Shown: one piece after another, positions 35,071 through 43,389 of the stretch
How the letters are laid out: each line of letters starts with the position of its first letter
Numbering within the stretch: position 1 is the stretch's first letter
Assembly: GCA_913778275.1 (NCBI GenBank)
Contig: CAJYWN010000020.1
Coordinates: 1 to 46,572 of the forward strand
Length of the DNA stretch: 46,572 bases
From: an uncultured Chryseobacterium sp.
GTDB lineage: Bacteria; Bacteroidota; Bacteroidia; Flavobacteriales; Weeksellaceae
Reading direction: 5' to 3'
Made by a program: the position numbers and the translations under genes
The notes under the pieces: generated by a model
What the model saw: the letters and a program-made list of their open reading frames with translations, nothing else
Told to the model about the DNA's origin: nothing
The model's database searches: none

Positions 35071-36378
35071 ATGAGTGGAACATTTCAGATAAGAGGAGGA
35101 AAAAGACTGCAAGGTGAAATTACTCCACAAGGAGCAAAAAATGAAGCTCTACAGATTCTTTGTGCCGTTTTATTAACTGATGAGGAAGTAAGAATTAAAA
35201 ATATTCCCGATATCCATGACGTTAATCGATTAATTGAAATTCTGGGCGACTTCGGTGTGAAGGTAACCAAGAACGGACACGGAGATTATACTTTCAAAGC
35301 AGATCAAGTTAATTTTGATTATATCAAGTCCGATGAGTTCAAAAAAGACGGTGCCAAACTAAGAGGTTCCATCATGCTTATGGGGCCTATGCTTGCAAGA
35401 TACGGCGAAGCGTATATGCCGACTCCGGGAGGAGACAAAATCGGAAGAAGAAGATTAGACACCCACTTCCAGGGATTGGTAGAACTCGGTGCAGAATTTA
35501 ATTATGATGAAGAAGAGTTTTTTTATTCATTAAAAGCTAAAGAACTTAGAGGAAAATTTATCCTATTGGAGGAAGCTTCAGTAACGGGTACTGCCAACAT
35601 CGTGATGGCAGCAGCGCTAGCGAAAGGCAAAACCAGAATATACAATGCCGCATGCGAACCTTATCTGCAGCAGCTTTGCAAAATGCTGAACAGAATGGGC
35701 GCCAATATTACCGGAATCGGTTCCAATTTACTCACCATCGAAGGAGTTGAATATCTTCACGGAACGGAACACACCATGCTTCCGGATATGGTGGAAATTG
35801 GCTCATGGATTGGTCTTGCAGCCATGACAAAATCCGAAATCACCATTAAAAACGTCAACTGGAACCAGCTTGGTGTTATCCCGAATACATTCAGAAAATT
35901 GGGTATTCAGTTGGAGCAGAGTCATGATGATATTTTCATTCCGGCTCAGGAAAATTATAGAATTCAGAAATTTATTGACGGCTCTATCCTTACCATTTCA
36001 GATGCGCCATGGCCTGGATTTACACCGGATCTTCTTTCCATCATTCTTGTTGTGGCAACACAGGCAAAAGGAAGTCTTCTGGTGCATCAGAAAATGTTTG
36101 AATCAAGATTATTCTTCGTAGATAAATTGATCGATATGGGCGCACAGATTATTCTTTGTGATCCGCACAGGGCAACGGTAATAGGCCTCAACCATGAAAC
36201 CCCTTTAAGAGGAACAACGATGGTTTCTCCAGATATCAGAGCTGGAAACGCGCTTTTGATTGCCGCTCTTTCTGCGGAAGGAAAATCAATCATTCACAAT
36301 ATCGAACAGATTGACAGAGGTTATGAAAATATCGATGGCAGATTGAAAGCTATTGGAGCAGATATCGAAAGAATTTAA
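35071..36378 (+). CDS. murA: UDP-N-acetylglucosamine 1-carboxyvinyltransferase
   Basis: The 435-residue protein has the EPSP-synthase-like fold of MurA, with the substrate Lys23 (GAKNEAL) and the loop TPGGDKIGRRRLDTH. MurA adds enolpyruvate from PEP to UDP-GlcNAc, the first committed step of peptidoglycan synthesis. The loop normally has Cys (E. coli Cys115); here Asp122 takes its place, which in other bacteria makes the enzyme insensitive to fosfomycin. It follows DUF4290 at 2 nt and ends in a strong terminator. Confidence 0.95.
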   Translation: MSGTFQIRGGKRLQGEITPQGAKNEALQILCAVLLTDEEVRIKNIPDIHDVNRLIEILGDFGVKVTKNGHGDYTFKADQVNFDYIKSDEFKKDGAKLRGSIMLMGPMLARYGEAYMPTPGGDKIGRRRLDTHFQGLVELGAEFNYDEEEFFYSLKAKELRGKFILLEEASVTGTANIVMAAALAKGKTRIYNAACEPYLQQLCKMLNRMGANITGIGSNLLTIEGVEYLHGTEHTMLPDMVEIGSWIGLAAMTKSEITIKNVNWNQLGVIPNTFRKLGIQLEQSHDDIFIPAQENYRIQKFIDGSILTISDAPWPGFTPDLLSIILVVATQAKGSLLVHQKMFESRLFFVDKLIDMGAQIILCDPHRATVIGLNHETPLRGTTMVSPDIRAGNALLIAALSAEGKSIIHNIEQIDRGYENIDGRLKAIGADIERI

Positions 36379-36406
36379 TACAGAATCAGATTGATCCATC
36401 TATAAT

Positions 36407-36435
36407 AAAAGCGTCCGGTAAAACCGGACGCTTTT
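36407..36435. terminator. Bidirectional terminator between murA and the NIL gene
   Basis: A 13-bp perfect stem (AAAAGCGTCCGGT with ACCGGACGCTTTT) and 3-nt loop separate two convergent genes. Confidence 0.92.
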
Positions 36436-36462
36436 CTGTAATTAAAACTATATGAACCTATC

Positions 36463-36774
36463 TTATAAGTATTTCCTGCAGACATATTCTACAGTGGTAC
36501 TCAGAAGTTTATTTTTATTCAGATAAATTTCAAGCGCATCAAAGTCTTCTGAGCTTACATTAATGTACAGCTGAACAGATCCGAAGCTTCTGCCGTTTAC
36601 ATATTCTACATTAGCTGATAACACCCTGTGACAGATCCCGAACTGATGGTATATGGTATTCATAAGCTGTTCAAACTTCATTTTACCGTTCAGTTCTATT
36701 TCAAGGATCAATTCTTTTTTAGGCAGATTTATTTTACTGTTTAAAACCTGCAGGCTTGGATTAGGTGTTATCAT
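36463..36774 (-). CDS. Stand-alone NIL domain protein
   Basis: The 103-residue protein is a complete NIL domain (PF09383): LILEIELNGKM, then FGICHRVLSANVEYVNGRSFGSV. It normally occurs at the C-terminus of the MetN methionine-transporter ATPase, where it binds methionine and inhibits transport. Here it is alone, without ATPase or partner genes, so a free ligand-sensing or regulatory role is possible. It has its own -7 box and a terminator downstream. Confidence 0.85.
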   Translation of the reverse strand: MITPNPSLQVLNSKINLPKKELILEIELNGKMKFEQLMNTIYHQFGICHRVLSANVEYVNGRSFGSVQLYINVSSEDFDALEIYLNKNKLLSTTVEYVCRKYL

Positions 36775-36831
36775 ATCAAAAACTTTTGGTTTAAATACTA
36801 ATGCTCATTTTTCCAATGGGTTAAGCTTAGA

Positions 36832-36839
36832 CAAAAATA
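36832..36839 (-). promoter_or_regulatory. -7 promoter box of the NIL gene
   Basis: The minus strand reads TATTTTTG, an exact TAnnTTTG match, 57 nt before the ATG. Confidence 0.5.
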
Positions 36840-36935
36840 TAAAAAAATATTAGTCTACCAAATTAGTAGGATAATAATTTTAAATTTATTTGAGTTTTAT
36901 TTTTTTCTGTCTTAAAATGAGATCCAAATAAAAAA

Positions 36936-36957
36936 AACGGACTCTTCCGAATCCGTT
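36936..36957 (-). terminator. Intrinsic terminator of the YiiX-like gene
   Basis: On the minus strand a 9-bp stem with one wobble encloses a GGAA tetraloop and is followed by eight T. It lies 24 nt after the stop codon. Confidence 0.85.
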
Positions 36958-36981
36958 AATTATTTATTTCTTTACAGCTAT

Positions 36982-37638
36982 CTATTTAAGTTCTTTTATC
37001 CTTTGAAGCTTTTCTGAAGCAGCCAGTCCGTTGGGGTTGCATCCTGGTTCGCCTTCGGGAACTTTAAGGTTTTTCTTCCTGTAAAAATCTTCCCAGAAGG
37101 CATTGGTTTTTCCTGTTGCAGGATCAATAAAAGTCATGGGTTCCAGCTTAAAAATATGACTTTCTCTGAACGATCTTTCAATATAATCTGAGCAGTAATA
37201 CGAGTTTTCATTCAGAATATAATTAAAATTGTAAGGCTTTCCCAACATAGAGTTTGCTTTTTCTATAGCTGAAGGTATTGCATGCTGATATTGAGGCTGT
37301 AAACGATACACCACAACTGCTTGTCCATCATCACTTTGATCTTTCAGAAAATCCTTTAGTTGTTGTTTTTGGGAGCCTCCTTGGGGAGCTGCATGCAGAA
37401 CATACAACTTTCCATTGTTTTTTTCCAGAATTCCAATGTGATCGAACGAAGCATTTTTCTGCTTTTGGGTAACCTTATTGATTGCCCCTGAAAGTCCGGT
37501 ACTTTTCGCCGTTACAAATAGCAGATCACCATTTTGCAGGCCGGAAGTACTGTAACTTCTACAACCTGTAATAGAAGTAAAAATGCATACTGCCGCCAAA
37601 AGCGTGCAGAGAAATTTACTTTTTAAAATTTGCTTCAT
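36982..37638 (-). CDS. YiiX/YebB-like NlpC/P60-type lipoprotein
   Basis: The 218-residue protein has a lipobox ending TSITGC (Cys26) and the permuted papain-like active site of the YiiX family: His67 in FDHIGIL and Cys149 in YYCSDYIE. It should be a periplasmic or surface cysteine amidase acting on cell-wall or lipid amides. Its start overlaps the end of the DUF1801 gene by 23 nt, so they share a message. Confidence 0.85.
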   Translation of the reverse strand: MKQILKSKFLCTLLAAVCIFTSITGCRSYSTSGLQNGDLLFVTAKSTGLSGAINKVTQKQKNASFDHIGILEKNNGKLYVLHAAPQGGSQKQQLKDFLKDQSDDGQAVVVYRLQPQYQHAIPSAIEKANSMLGKPYNFNYILNENSYYCSDYIERSFRESHIFKLEPMTFIDPATGKTNAFWEDFYRKKNLKVPEGEPGCNPNGLAASEKLQRIKELK

Positions 37639-38071
37639 AACAATCGATCCAGTCCTGAACCGTCATTTTTTTACTTACTTCAGCCAATAATTCAAAAGGA
37701 ATATCATCCATTTTTTTGAAACGTACGCAGGATTTCCCCATATCCAGCTTTCTGTTGGAATATTTTGGGAATTCCTCCACAAACCAATCCAGCAGATCCG
37801 GTTTGGCATACATTCCCATATGGTAAAATGCGATAAAATTCTTCTGGGAAGCAATACTCATGAAAGGTAAAGGCGTTCCCGGAGCACAATGATACCCTGC
37901 CGGATATGTTTCAAGTGGCACTCCCCAACCGATCATTCCATAGCTGCTGCCCTGTGAAAAACCTTCCGGTAAATTATCGTTGATGGTGTCAAAAAGCTTT
38001 CTGAAAACCGCCTGTCTTTCTTCAGGGATCTTTGAAATATAATCATCTATTGAAACGGATTGTATCTGCAT
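37616..38071 (-). CDS. DUF1801 domain protein
   Basis: The 151-residue protein opens with SIDDYISKIPEERQAVFRKL and contains SYGMIGWGVP and FYHMGMYA, the conserved segments of DUF1801, a small fold related to YdhG. There is no signal peptide. It overlaps the YiiX-like gene by 23 nt, implying co-translation. The role is unknown. Confidence 0.88.
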   Translation of the reverse strand: MQIQSVSIDDYISKIPEERQAVFRKLFDTINDNLPEGFSQGSSYGMIGWGVPLETYPAGYHCAPGTPLPFMSIASQKNFIAFYHMGMYAKPDLLDWFVEEFPKYSNRKLDMGKSCVRFKKMDDIPFELLAEVSKKMTVQDWIDCYEANFKK

Positions 38072-38140
38072 TTTTTCAGTTTTATAATTTTTCCAAAATA
38101 ACGAAAATTTAATGGAACCGGATTTTAAATCAATAAAAAA

Positions 38141-38166
38141 ATCAGCCTTAAAAATTTAAAGCTGAT
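38141..38166 (-). terminator. Intrinsic terminator of the secreted-protein pair
   Basis: On the minus strand ATCAGC and GCTGAT pair, and inner bases TTTAA and TTAAG extend the stem with one wobble. A run of seven T follows. It lies 24 nt after the stop codon of the gene ending at 38190. Confidence 0.78.
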
Positions 38167-38189
38167 CTTATTAATATTTTCTGATGAAA

Positions 38190-39614
38190 TTATTTCACAA
38201 AATTGTAAACGCTGAACATCTGAACGTCTTTCCCGCTTTTGTCCAGAAACAACAATTTATTGGTAGCCGGAACAAACTGAACCAAATTCCCGTCGGTAAA
38301 TCCGTAATTCTGGAAAAAGTTTCTTCCTTTATAATCTAATGTAAGCTCTTTCGGAGCCAGACTGCCAAAATCGAAAGCTTTCATGGAGAAACCTGTATTT
38401 CCAAATGCTCCTTTTGGATAAAATGCTGAAACATACAGATTATCACCAGATTCAATCACCTGAATTCTTCTGCCTGAAGGATTGCTTCCCAGCGGCACAA
38501 ACTGCTTTACCTCCCCTTCTTTATTGAGTTTCATTAGAACACCTACATCAAGCGTGTATACAGGATCCGGAAAACGGTTCATTGCCGTAGGCATCGGTCT
38601 TGAAACCGTTTCCTGCTGAACCGCCAATAAAACCTCATCGCCTTTTATGATGGTTTTAATTACTTTTACATCGCTCATATCTTTGGCTCCGGCAAGATTG
38701 GTATTGCTGATTACTGCTTTTCCGGATTTGATATCATAGAACATCACCGTTCCGAAAGTACTTCCGCCCATAGTTACGGCCTGGTTTTTTCTTCCGAAAC
38801 TTACGAGATAATCATTATCATTTTTACTGATCGCGTATAGCTTTTCAGGAATATATTTATCATCAAAAGGTAAATCTTTATCTTCCGTATTGGAAACCAT
38901 TTCCATTTTATAAGACTCTTTCCAGCCCGCAGCTTTACGCAGCAAAATGATCTTTCCTGAATTCGTTAAGGCTAAAGATTTTTCCACATAATCGCTGCTG
39001 AGAGTAATTTCTTTGTTCCAAAGCGGTGTTAATGTTCTTAAATCAATCACCAAAGCATCATTGATATTATCCGTTTTCTTCGTTGCATACCTGTCATTGA
39101 ACACAGCTGCATATTTTCCGTTTTCAGAAAATACTACGTAAGTTGTTCCGGATTTGTTTGTGGATTCAATCGTGTATTTTGCAATGCTTTTTGTGGTAAA
39201 AGTTCCTGATTTTTTACTGAACACATGCTGAAAAACCTCTTTCCTGTTTTCCTTACCGAAATATTCTTCCGTAAATGCCACCAACCGGTCTTCGTCGATC
39301 TGCTGAGAGCCCAGGTAATTGTGAAGAACGCCGTTGGTTTTATTAGCATAATCCTGAATATATGTGTCTACAAGACTTCCGTTCTGATCCAGCTTTCTCA
39401 TCAGCAGTTTTTTATGCGGAAATACATTTCGCATCAATCCGTCGATATTGATCGCACTGAACATATAAGAATTGTAATCGTCTGCCAGAACCAGCTTTTC
39501 ATCCGTTTCAAGATTGTCGTCGGTTGTAAATTTTGTTCCTTCCACAACTTTTACCTGAGCAAATGCACATACCGAAGCCGTGATCATTACTGAGGCAATA
39601 ATCTGTTTAATCAT
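38190..39614 (-). CDS. Secreted protein of unknown function, possible beta-propeller
   Basis: The 474-residue protein has a signal peptide (about 1-19, ending FAQ). The rest is beta-strand rich with a repeated pattern of hydrophobic strands and short turns (for example YVVFSENGKYAAVFND, later KNDNDYLVSFGRKN), which suggests a beta-propeller, but I recognise no named family. It lies 10 nt after the upstream secreted-protein gene and so shares its mRNA. The function is unknown. Confidence 0.7.
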   Translation of the reverse strand: MIKQIIASVMITASVCAFAQVKVVEGTKFTTDDNLETDEKLVLADDYNSYMFSAINIDGLMRNVFPHKKLLMRKLDQNGSLVDTYIQDYANKTNGVLHNYLGSQQIDEDRLVAFTEEYFGKENRKEVFQHVFSKKSGTFTTKSIAKYTIESTNKSGTTYVVFSENGKYAAVFNDRYATKKTDNINDALVIDLRTLTPLWNKEITLSSDYVEKSLALTNSGKIILLRKAAGWKESYKMEMVSNTEDKDLPFDDKYIPEKLYAISKNDNDYLVSFGRKNQAVTMGGSTFGTVMFYDIKSGKAVISNTNLAGAKDMSDVKVIKTIIKGDEVLLAVQQETVSRPMPTAMNRFPDPVYTLDVGVLMKLNKEGEVKQFVPLGSNPSGRRIQVIESGDNLYVSAFYPKGAFGNTGFSMKAFDFGSLAPKELTLDYKGRNFFQNYGFTDGNLVQFVPATNKLLFLDKSGKDVQMFSVYNFVK

Positions 39615-39624
39615 GTAATTTTCT

Positions 39625-40809
39625 TTAGTTATTATAAATTTTTTCTTCTAATTTTTTTAATTCAAGATTGGCATCGTAGGATAATTTGATGTCTACCAGA
39701 TGTTCCTGAAGTTCATTTAAATACTTTTCCGCTTCTTTGGAATTTCCCAAAGCAAGATTCAGCCTTATCAAATTAAAATAAAGATATTCTCCTATTTTTT
39801 GGTTGTATAAAGCTTTTTTATCACTGTAATTCACTTTGGTAAGTGCAGCCCTCCACATATCGATTCCTTTCTGCATATTTTCCATGGCCACTTTATTGGG
39901 AGGATAATCGGATTTTGCCTGAAGCTTTTTCAGATTAGTCGTTACATAGATATACGCTTTTTCCAGATCATCATAATCTCCTTTGTTTTTTACCGTTTCT
40001 AATGTTACCGATGAATTAATTGTCTGGTAACCGAAATGATCATTAATGATATTTCTGGTACGGTCCATCGTTCTCTGGAGGTATGCTTTTTCGTGCGCAT
40101 TCAGGTTGATCTCGTTGGTAGGCGCACTCGCAATTTCTGCAAAGTCGGAAAAATAGGTTTTGTCCAGTTTTACCACTCCGTTTTGCTTACCGATAATTCT
40201 TACCGGCTGATTGGCAAATGTTTTCCCCTGATTATCCTGAAAATTAGTCCTTTCCATTTCAATCTGCAGATCAAGATAAGTTCCGCCCTTTGAAAAGCCT
40301 GCAACATTCATCTGTGAAGCGAGAATTTTGTTGTCTACAATTAAAGCATCTCTCAGGTCGGGCTGTCTGTAAACCGGCATTGGCGGAATGTTAAGAACAG
40401 GCCTTGATGGAAGTCTTAAAACGGGAGCTCCGTTGGTGGTGGCAATTTTTTCGACAGCAGACAATTTGCTGTATTCTGCCGATTCAAGCTTGAATTTCTC
40501 CTGGAGCTTTTTTACTTCCGCTTCATAATCTTTCAGCCTTTCCTGATGTTCGATCTTCGCTGTTTCTACATTGGTCTGATAATTATTAACCTGATTTTGG
40601 TAATCTTCTTTAGAAATCCTCAAAACATCATCTTTTGTGATATTATAAGGAGATTTTACAGTAACTGTATAATTTCTGTTCGCAGCATCTGTTGCAAAAA
40701 CAGGTTCTCTCAGCAATTGAAAGCTGATGATCTCTTTATCAATTCTCTGCCCTAAAACAGATTGAACCGAAAATAAAAAAATAGGAAAAAGTAAATGTAT
40801 TTTTTTCAT
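39625..40809 (-). CDS. Secreted coiled-coil/helical protein of unknown function
   Basis: With the ATG at 40809 the protein has 394 residues and a signal peptide (about 1-21, ending VLGQ). A longer frame reaches 40881, but only this start gives a signal peptide right at the N-terminus and sits 20 nt after a good -7 box. A long coiled coil (about residues 65-125) is followed by a middle beta region and a C-terminal TPR-like helical stretch. No family is recognised. It is the first gene of a two-gene unit with the possible beta-propeller, so they may act together at the envelope. Confidence 0.75.
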   Translation of the reverse strand: MKKIHLLFPIFLFSVQSVLGQRIDKEIISFQLLREPVFATDAANRNYTVTVKSPYNITKDDVLRISKEDYQNQVNNYQTNVETAKIEHQERLKDYEAEVKKLQEKFKLESAEYSKLSAVEKIATTNGAPVLRLPSRPVLNIPPMPVYRQPDLRDALIVDNKILASQMNVAGFSKGGTYLDLQIEMERTNFQDNQGKTFANQPVRIIGKQNGVVKLDKTYFSDFAEIASAPTNEINLNAHEKAYLQRTMDRTRNIINDHFGYQTINSSVTLETVKNKGDYDDLEKAYIYVTTNLKKLQAKSDYPPNKVAMENMQKGIDMWRAALTKVNYSDKKALYNQKIGEYLYFNLIRLNLALGNSKEAEKYLNELQEHLVDIKLSYDANLELKKLEEKIYNN

Positions 40810-40828
40810 GGAAATAGTTAATTCCGAG

Positions 40829-40836
40829 CAAAAATA
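40829..40836 (-). promoter_or_regulatory. -7 promoter box of the secreted pair
   Basis: The minus strand reads TATTTTTG, an exact TAnnTTTG match, 20 nt before the chosen ATG. It supports the shorter start. Confidence 0.55.
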
Positions 40837-40958
40837 GAATAATTTATTAATAAAATACCTTTTGTACCTATATAATAACATTAATATGTAGTAAATCTTT
40901 AAGATTATCAGACAGATTCTTTCTTAAATGCTTATTGTATTATTGAGAAATTAAATCT

Positions 40959-40966
40959 TATTTTTG
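40959..40966 (+). promoter_or_regulatory. -7 promoter box of the aminotransferase gene
   Basis: The octamer TATTTTTG is an exact TAnnTTTG match, 21 nt before the ATG at 40987. Confidence 0.55.
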
Positions 40967-40986
40967 CGATACAAATTTTTTCAATA

Positions 40987-42192
40987 ATGCCGAATATTTC
41001 AAACAGAGCACTGCACATGCCGCCTTCGCCGGTAAGAAAACTGGTTCCATTTGCCCTGAAAGCAAAGCAGAAAGGAATAAAAGTCTATCACCTGAATATC
41101 GGACAGCCCGATATTGAAACACCCGAAACGGCACTGAATGCTTTAAAGAATATCGATCTTAAAGTTTTGGAATATGCTCTTTCCGAGGGTAATATAGAGT
41201 ACAGAAAAGCGTTAACAGAATACTATCATTCATTAGGTTTCAATGATCTTACAACGGATAATTTTATTGTGACCAACGGAGGATCGGAAGCATTGAATTT
41301 TGCCATTTCCACTTTGTGTGACGACGGCGACGAAGTAATTATCCCGGAACCGTATTATGCAAACTACAATGGCTTCACAAGCACTTTCAATGTAAATGTC
41401 GTAGCCGTACCTTCTACCATAGATACAGGATTTGCACTTCCTCCGATTGAAGAATTTGAGAAAAAAATTACAGAAAAAACGAGAGCGATCGTTATCTGCA
41501 ATCCCGGAAACCCAACCGGTTATTTGTATACCCGTGAGGAACTTCAGAAACTGGCGGAAATTGCTCTTAAATATGATATCGTGGTTATTTCAGATGAGGT
41601 ATACAGAGAATATGTATATGACGGGAAGCAGCAGTTTTCCATGCTGGCTTTTCCTGAACTTGCAGAAAACTGTATTATTATCGATTCAGAATCAAAACGT
41701 TATTCTATGTGCGGTGTAAGAATCGGATGCATGATTACCCGTTCTAAAAAAATCCACGATGCTGCTATGCTTTTTGCCCAGGCCAGACTAAGCCCTGTTT
41801 TATTAGGACAAATTGCAGCCACTGCAGCACACCAGAATGACGGTGCTTACATCAGAGCCGTAAGAGAAGAATATACCCACAGAAGAAATGTATTGGTTGA
41901 TGCTTTAAACGCTATTCCGGGCGTAATCTGTCCAAAACCGAAAGGAGCTTTTTACTGTGTTGCAGAACTTCCTGTAGACGATACCGAGAAATTCGCACAA
42001 TGGCTTCTTGAAAAATATTCCAACCAGAATGAAACAATTATGGTAGCCCCGGCCGGAGGCTTCTACAGCAATCCGGAACTGGGAAAAAAACAGGTAAGAA
42101 TTGCTTACGTTTTAAAAGAAGAAGATCTGATAAGAAGTGCCGCTATTTTAAAAGATGCGCTTGATCAATATAAATTAGAATTCAGTCTTTAA
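40987..42192 (+). CDS. Class I pyridoxal-phosphate aminotransferase
   Basis: The 401-residue protein has NPGNPTGY and the PLP-lysine segment DSESKRYSMCGVRIG, with Lys forming the Schiff base, plus an Arg near the end that binds the substrate carboxylate. It belongs to the AspC-like class I/II group; aspartate is the commonest substrate for such genes but this cannot be told by eye. The gene stands alone with its own promoter and terminator. Confidence 0.92.
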   Translation: MPNISNRALHMPPSPVRKLVPFALKAKQKGIKVYHLNIGQPDIETPETALNALKNIDLKVLEYALSEGNIEYRKALTEYYHSLGFNDLTTDNFIVTNGGSEALNFAISTLCDDGDEVIIPEPYYANYNGFTSTFNVNVVAVPSTIDTGFALPPIEEFEKKITEKTRAIVICNPGNPTGYLYTREELQKLAEIALKYDIVVISDEVYREYVYDGKQQFSMLAFPELAENCIIIDSESKRYSMCGVRIGCMITRSKKIHDAAMLFAQARLSPVLLGQIAATAAHQNDGAYIRAVREEYTHRRNVLVDALNAIPGVICPKPKGAFYCVAELPVDDTEKFAQWLLEKYSNQNETIMVAPAGGFYSNPELGKKQVRIAYVLKEEDLIRSAAILKDALDQYKLEFSL

Positions 42193-42210
42193 TCTCAACA
42201 AAATATGGTT

Positions 42211-42262
42211 ATCAGCAATAAAAACCTGGATTAGAAATGTATTCCAAGCTTTTATTGCTGAT
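42211..42262 (+). terminator. Intrinsic terminator of the aminotransferase gene
   Basis: A 13-bp perfect stem (ATCAGCAATAAAA with TTTTATTGCTGAT) encloses a large loop with an inner TGGA/TCCA pairing, then ten T with a single A. Confidence 0.85.
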
Positions 42263-42303
42263 ATTTTTTTTTTAAGATCAACGAATTTGTTTAAATAATC
42301 CAA

Positions 42304-43317
42304 ATGCAGGAAAATTTTTCACTCAAAGCCCATAACACATTTGGTGTAGATGCAAAGGCGAAGTATTTCACGGAAGTACATTCTACCGAAGAATTAATTG
42401 AAGCGTTGAACGATTCCAAAACAAGTACTTTACCTCTCCTCTTTTTAGGCGGAGGAAGTAATATTCTGCTGACTAAAGATTTTGAAGGATTAGCTATAAA
42501 GCTAAATCTTAAAGGCATTCACGAAGATTTCATCAACGATAATGAAGTTTTGGTGACGGCAAAAGCAGGTGAAAACTGGCATGAATTTGTGATGTTCTGC
42601 CTTGATAAAAATTATGGCGGATTGGAAAATCTTTCCCTGATTCCAGGAAATGTAGGGACTTCACCTATGCAGAATATCGGAGCGTACGGCACGGAAATCA
42701 AAGATACGTTTGTAAGCTGCACCGTTCTTAACCTGGAAAATCTGCAGCTGGAAACTTTCAACCTTGAACAATGCAGATTCGGGTACCGAGATTCTATCTT
42801 TAAGCAGGAAGGAAAAGGAAAGTACGTCATTTTAGATGTCGCCTTTAAGCTGATCCGAAAAAATCACCACATCAAAACGGAATACGGCGCCATACAATCT
42901 GAGCTGGAACATTTAGGAATGGAAAAACCAACGATCCAGGATGTTTCCAGAGCGGTCATCAACATCAGGAAAAGCAAATTGCCGGATCCTAAAGAGATTG
43001 GCAATGCCGGAAGCTTCTTTAAAAATCCCACGATTCCCTTACCGCAATTTGAAGAATTGAAGGAAAAATTCCCACAGATTCCGGGATATGCCAACGGAGA
43101 TTTTGTAAAAGTTCCTGCAGGCTGGCTGATCGAGCAAACAGGCTGGAAAGGGAAGCAAATTGGAAATGTTGCTTCACACAAACTTCAGGCTTTGGTTATT
43201 ATCAACGCTAACGGAAAAGCGACCGGAAAGGAAATTTTTGATTTTTCAACGAAAATCATTGATTCTGTGAAGGAAAAGTTCGGGATTGAATTGGAACGGG
43301 AAGTTAATATTATTTAA
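42304..43317 (+). CDS. murB: UDP-N-acetylenolpyruvoylglucosamine reductase
   Basis: The 337-residue protein has the FAD-binding GGGSNILLT, then GLENLSLIPGNVGTSPMQNI and the substrate segment GNAGSFFKNP, all diagnostic of MurB. It reduces the enolpyruvyl ether made by MurA to UDP-N-acetylmuramate. A weak -7-like ATTTG is upstream. The aminotransferase terminator separates it from the preceding gene; proC follows 72 nt later. Confidence 0.95.
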   Translation: MQENFSLKAHNTFGVDAKAKYFTEVHSTEELIEALNDSKTSTLPLLFLGGGSNILLTKDFEGLAIKLNLKGIHEDFINDNEVLVTAKAGENWHEFVMFCLDKNYGGLENLSLIPGNVGTSPMQNIGAYGTEIKDTFVSCTVLNLENLQLETFNLEQCRFGYRDSIFKQEGKGKYVILDVAFKLIRKNHHIKTEYGAIQSELEHLGMEKPTIQDVSRAVINIRKSKLPDPKEIGNAGSFFKNPTIPLPQFEELKEKFPQIPGYANGDFVKVPAGWLIEQTGWKGKQIGNVASHKLQALVIINANGKATGKEIFDFSTKIIDSVKEKFGIELEREVNII

Positions 43318-43331
43318 GATAAACTTTTAAA

Positions 43332-43364
43332 AACTTTGTCAAAGTTTAGAACTTTGACAAAGTT
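43332..43364. repeat. Nested AACTTTG palindrome
   Basis: AACTTTGTCAAAGTT (43332-43346) and AACTTTGACAAAGTT (43350-43364) are separated by TAG. Each is itself a 15-bp palindrome, and they are exact reverse complements of each other, giving a 15-bp hairpin with a 3-nt loop. It lies between murB and proC. Confidence 0.8.
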
Positions 43365-43389
43365 AACTATGTATAAACAAACACACAAT

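Noticed and set aside
40810..40881. Longer start of the secreted coiled-coil protein
   Set aside because: It would bury the signal peptide and overlap the -7 box.
43336..43389. Longer proC start
   Set aside because: The extra residues overlap the palindrome and precede the Rossmann loop that normally starts ProC.
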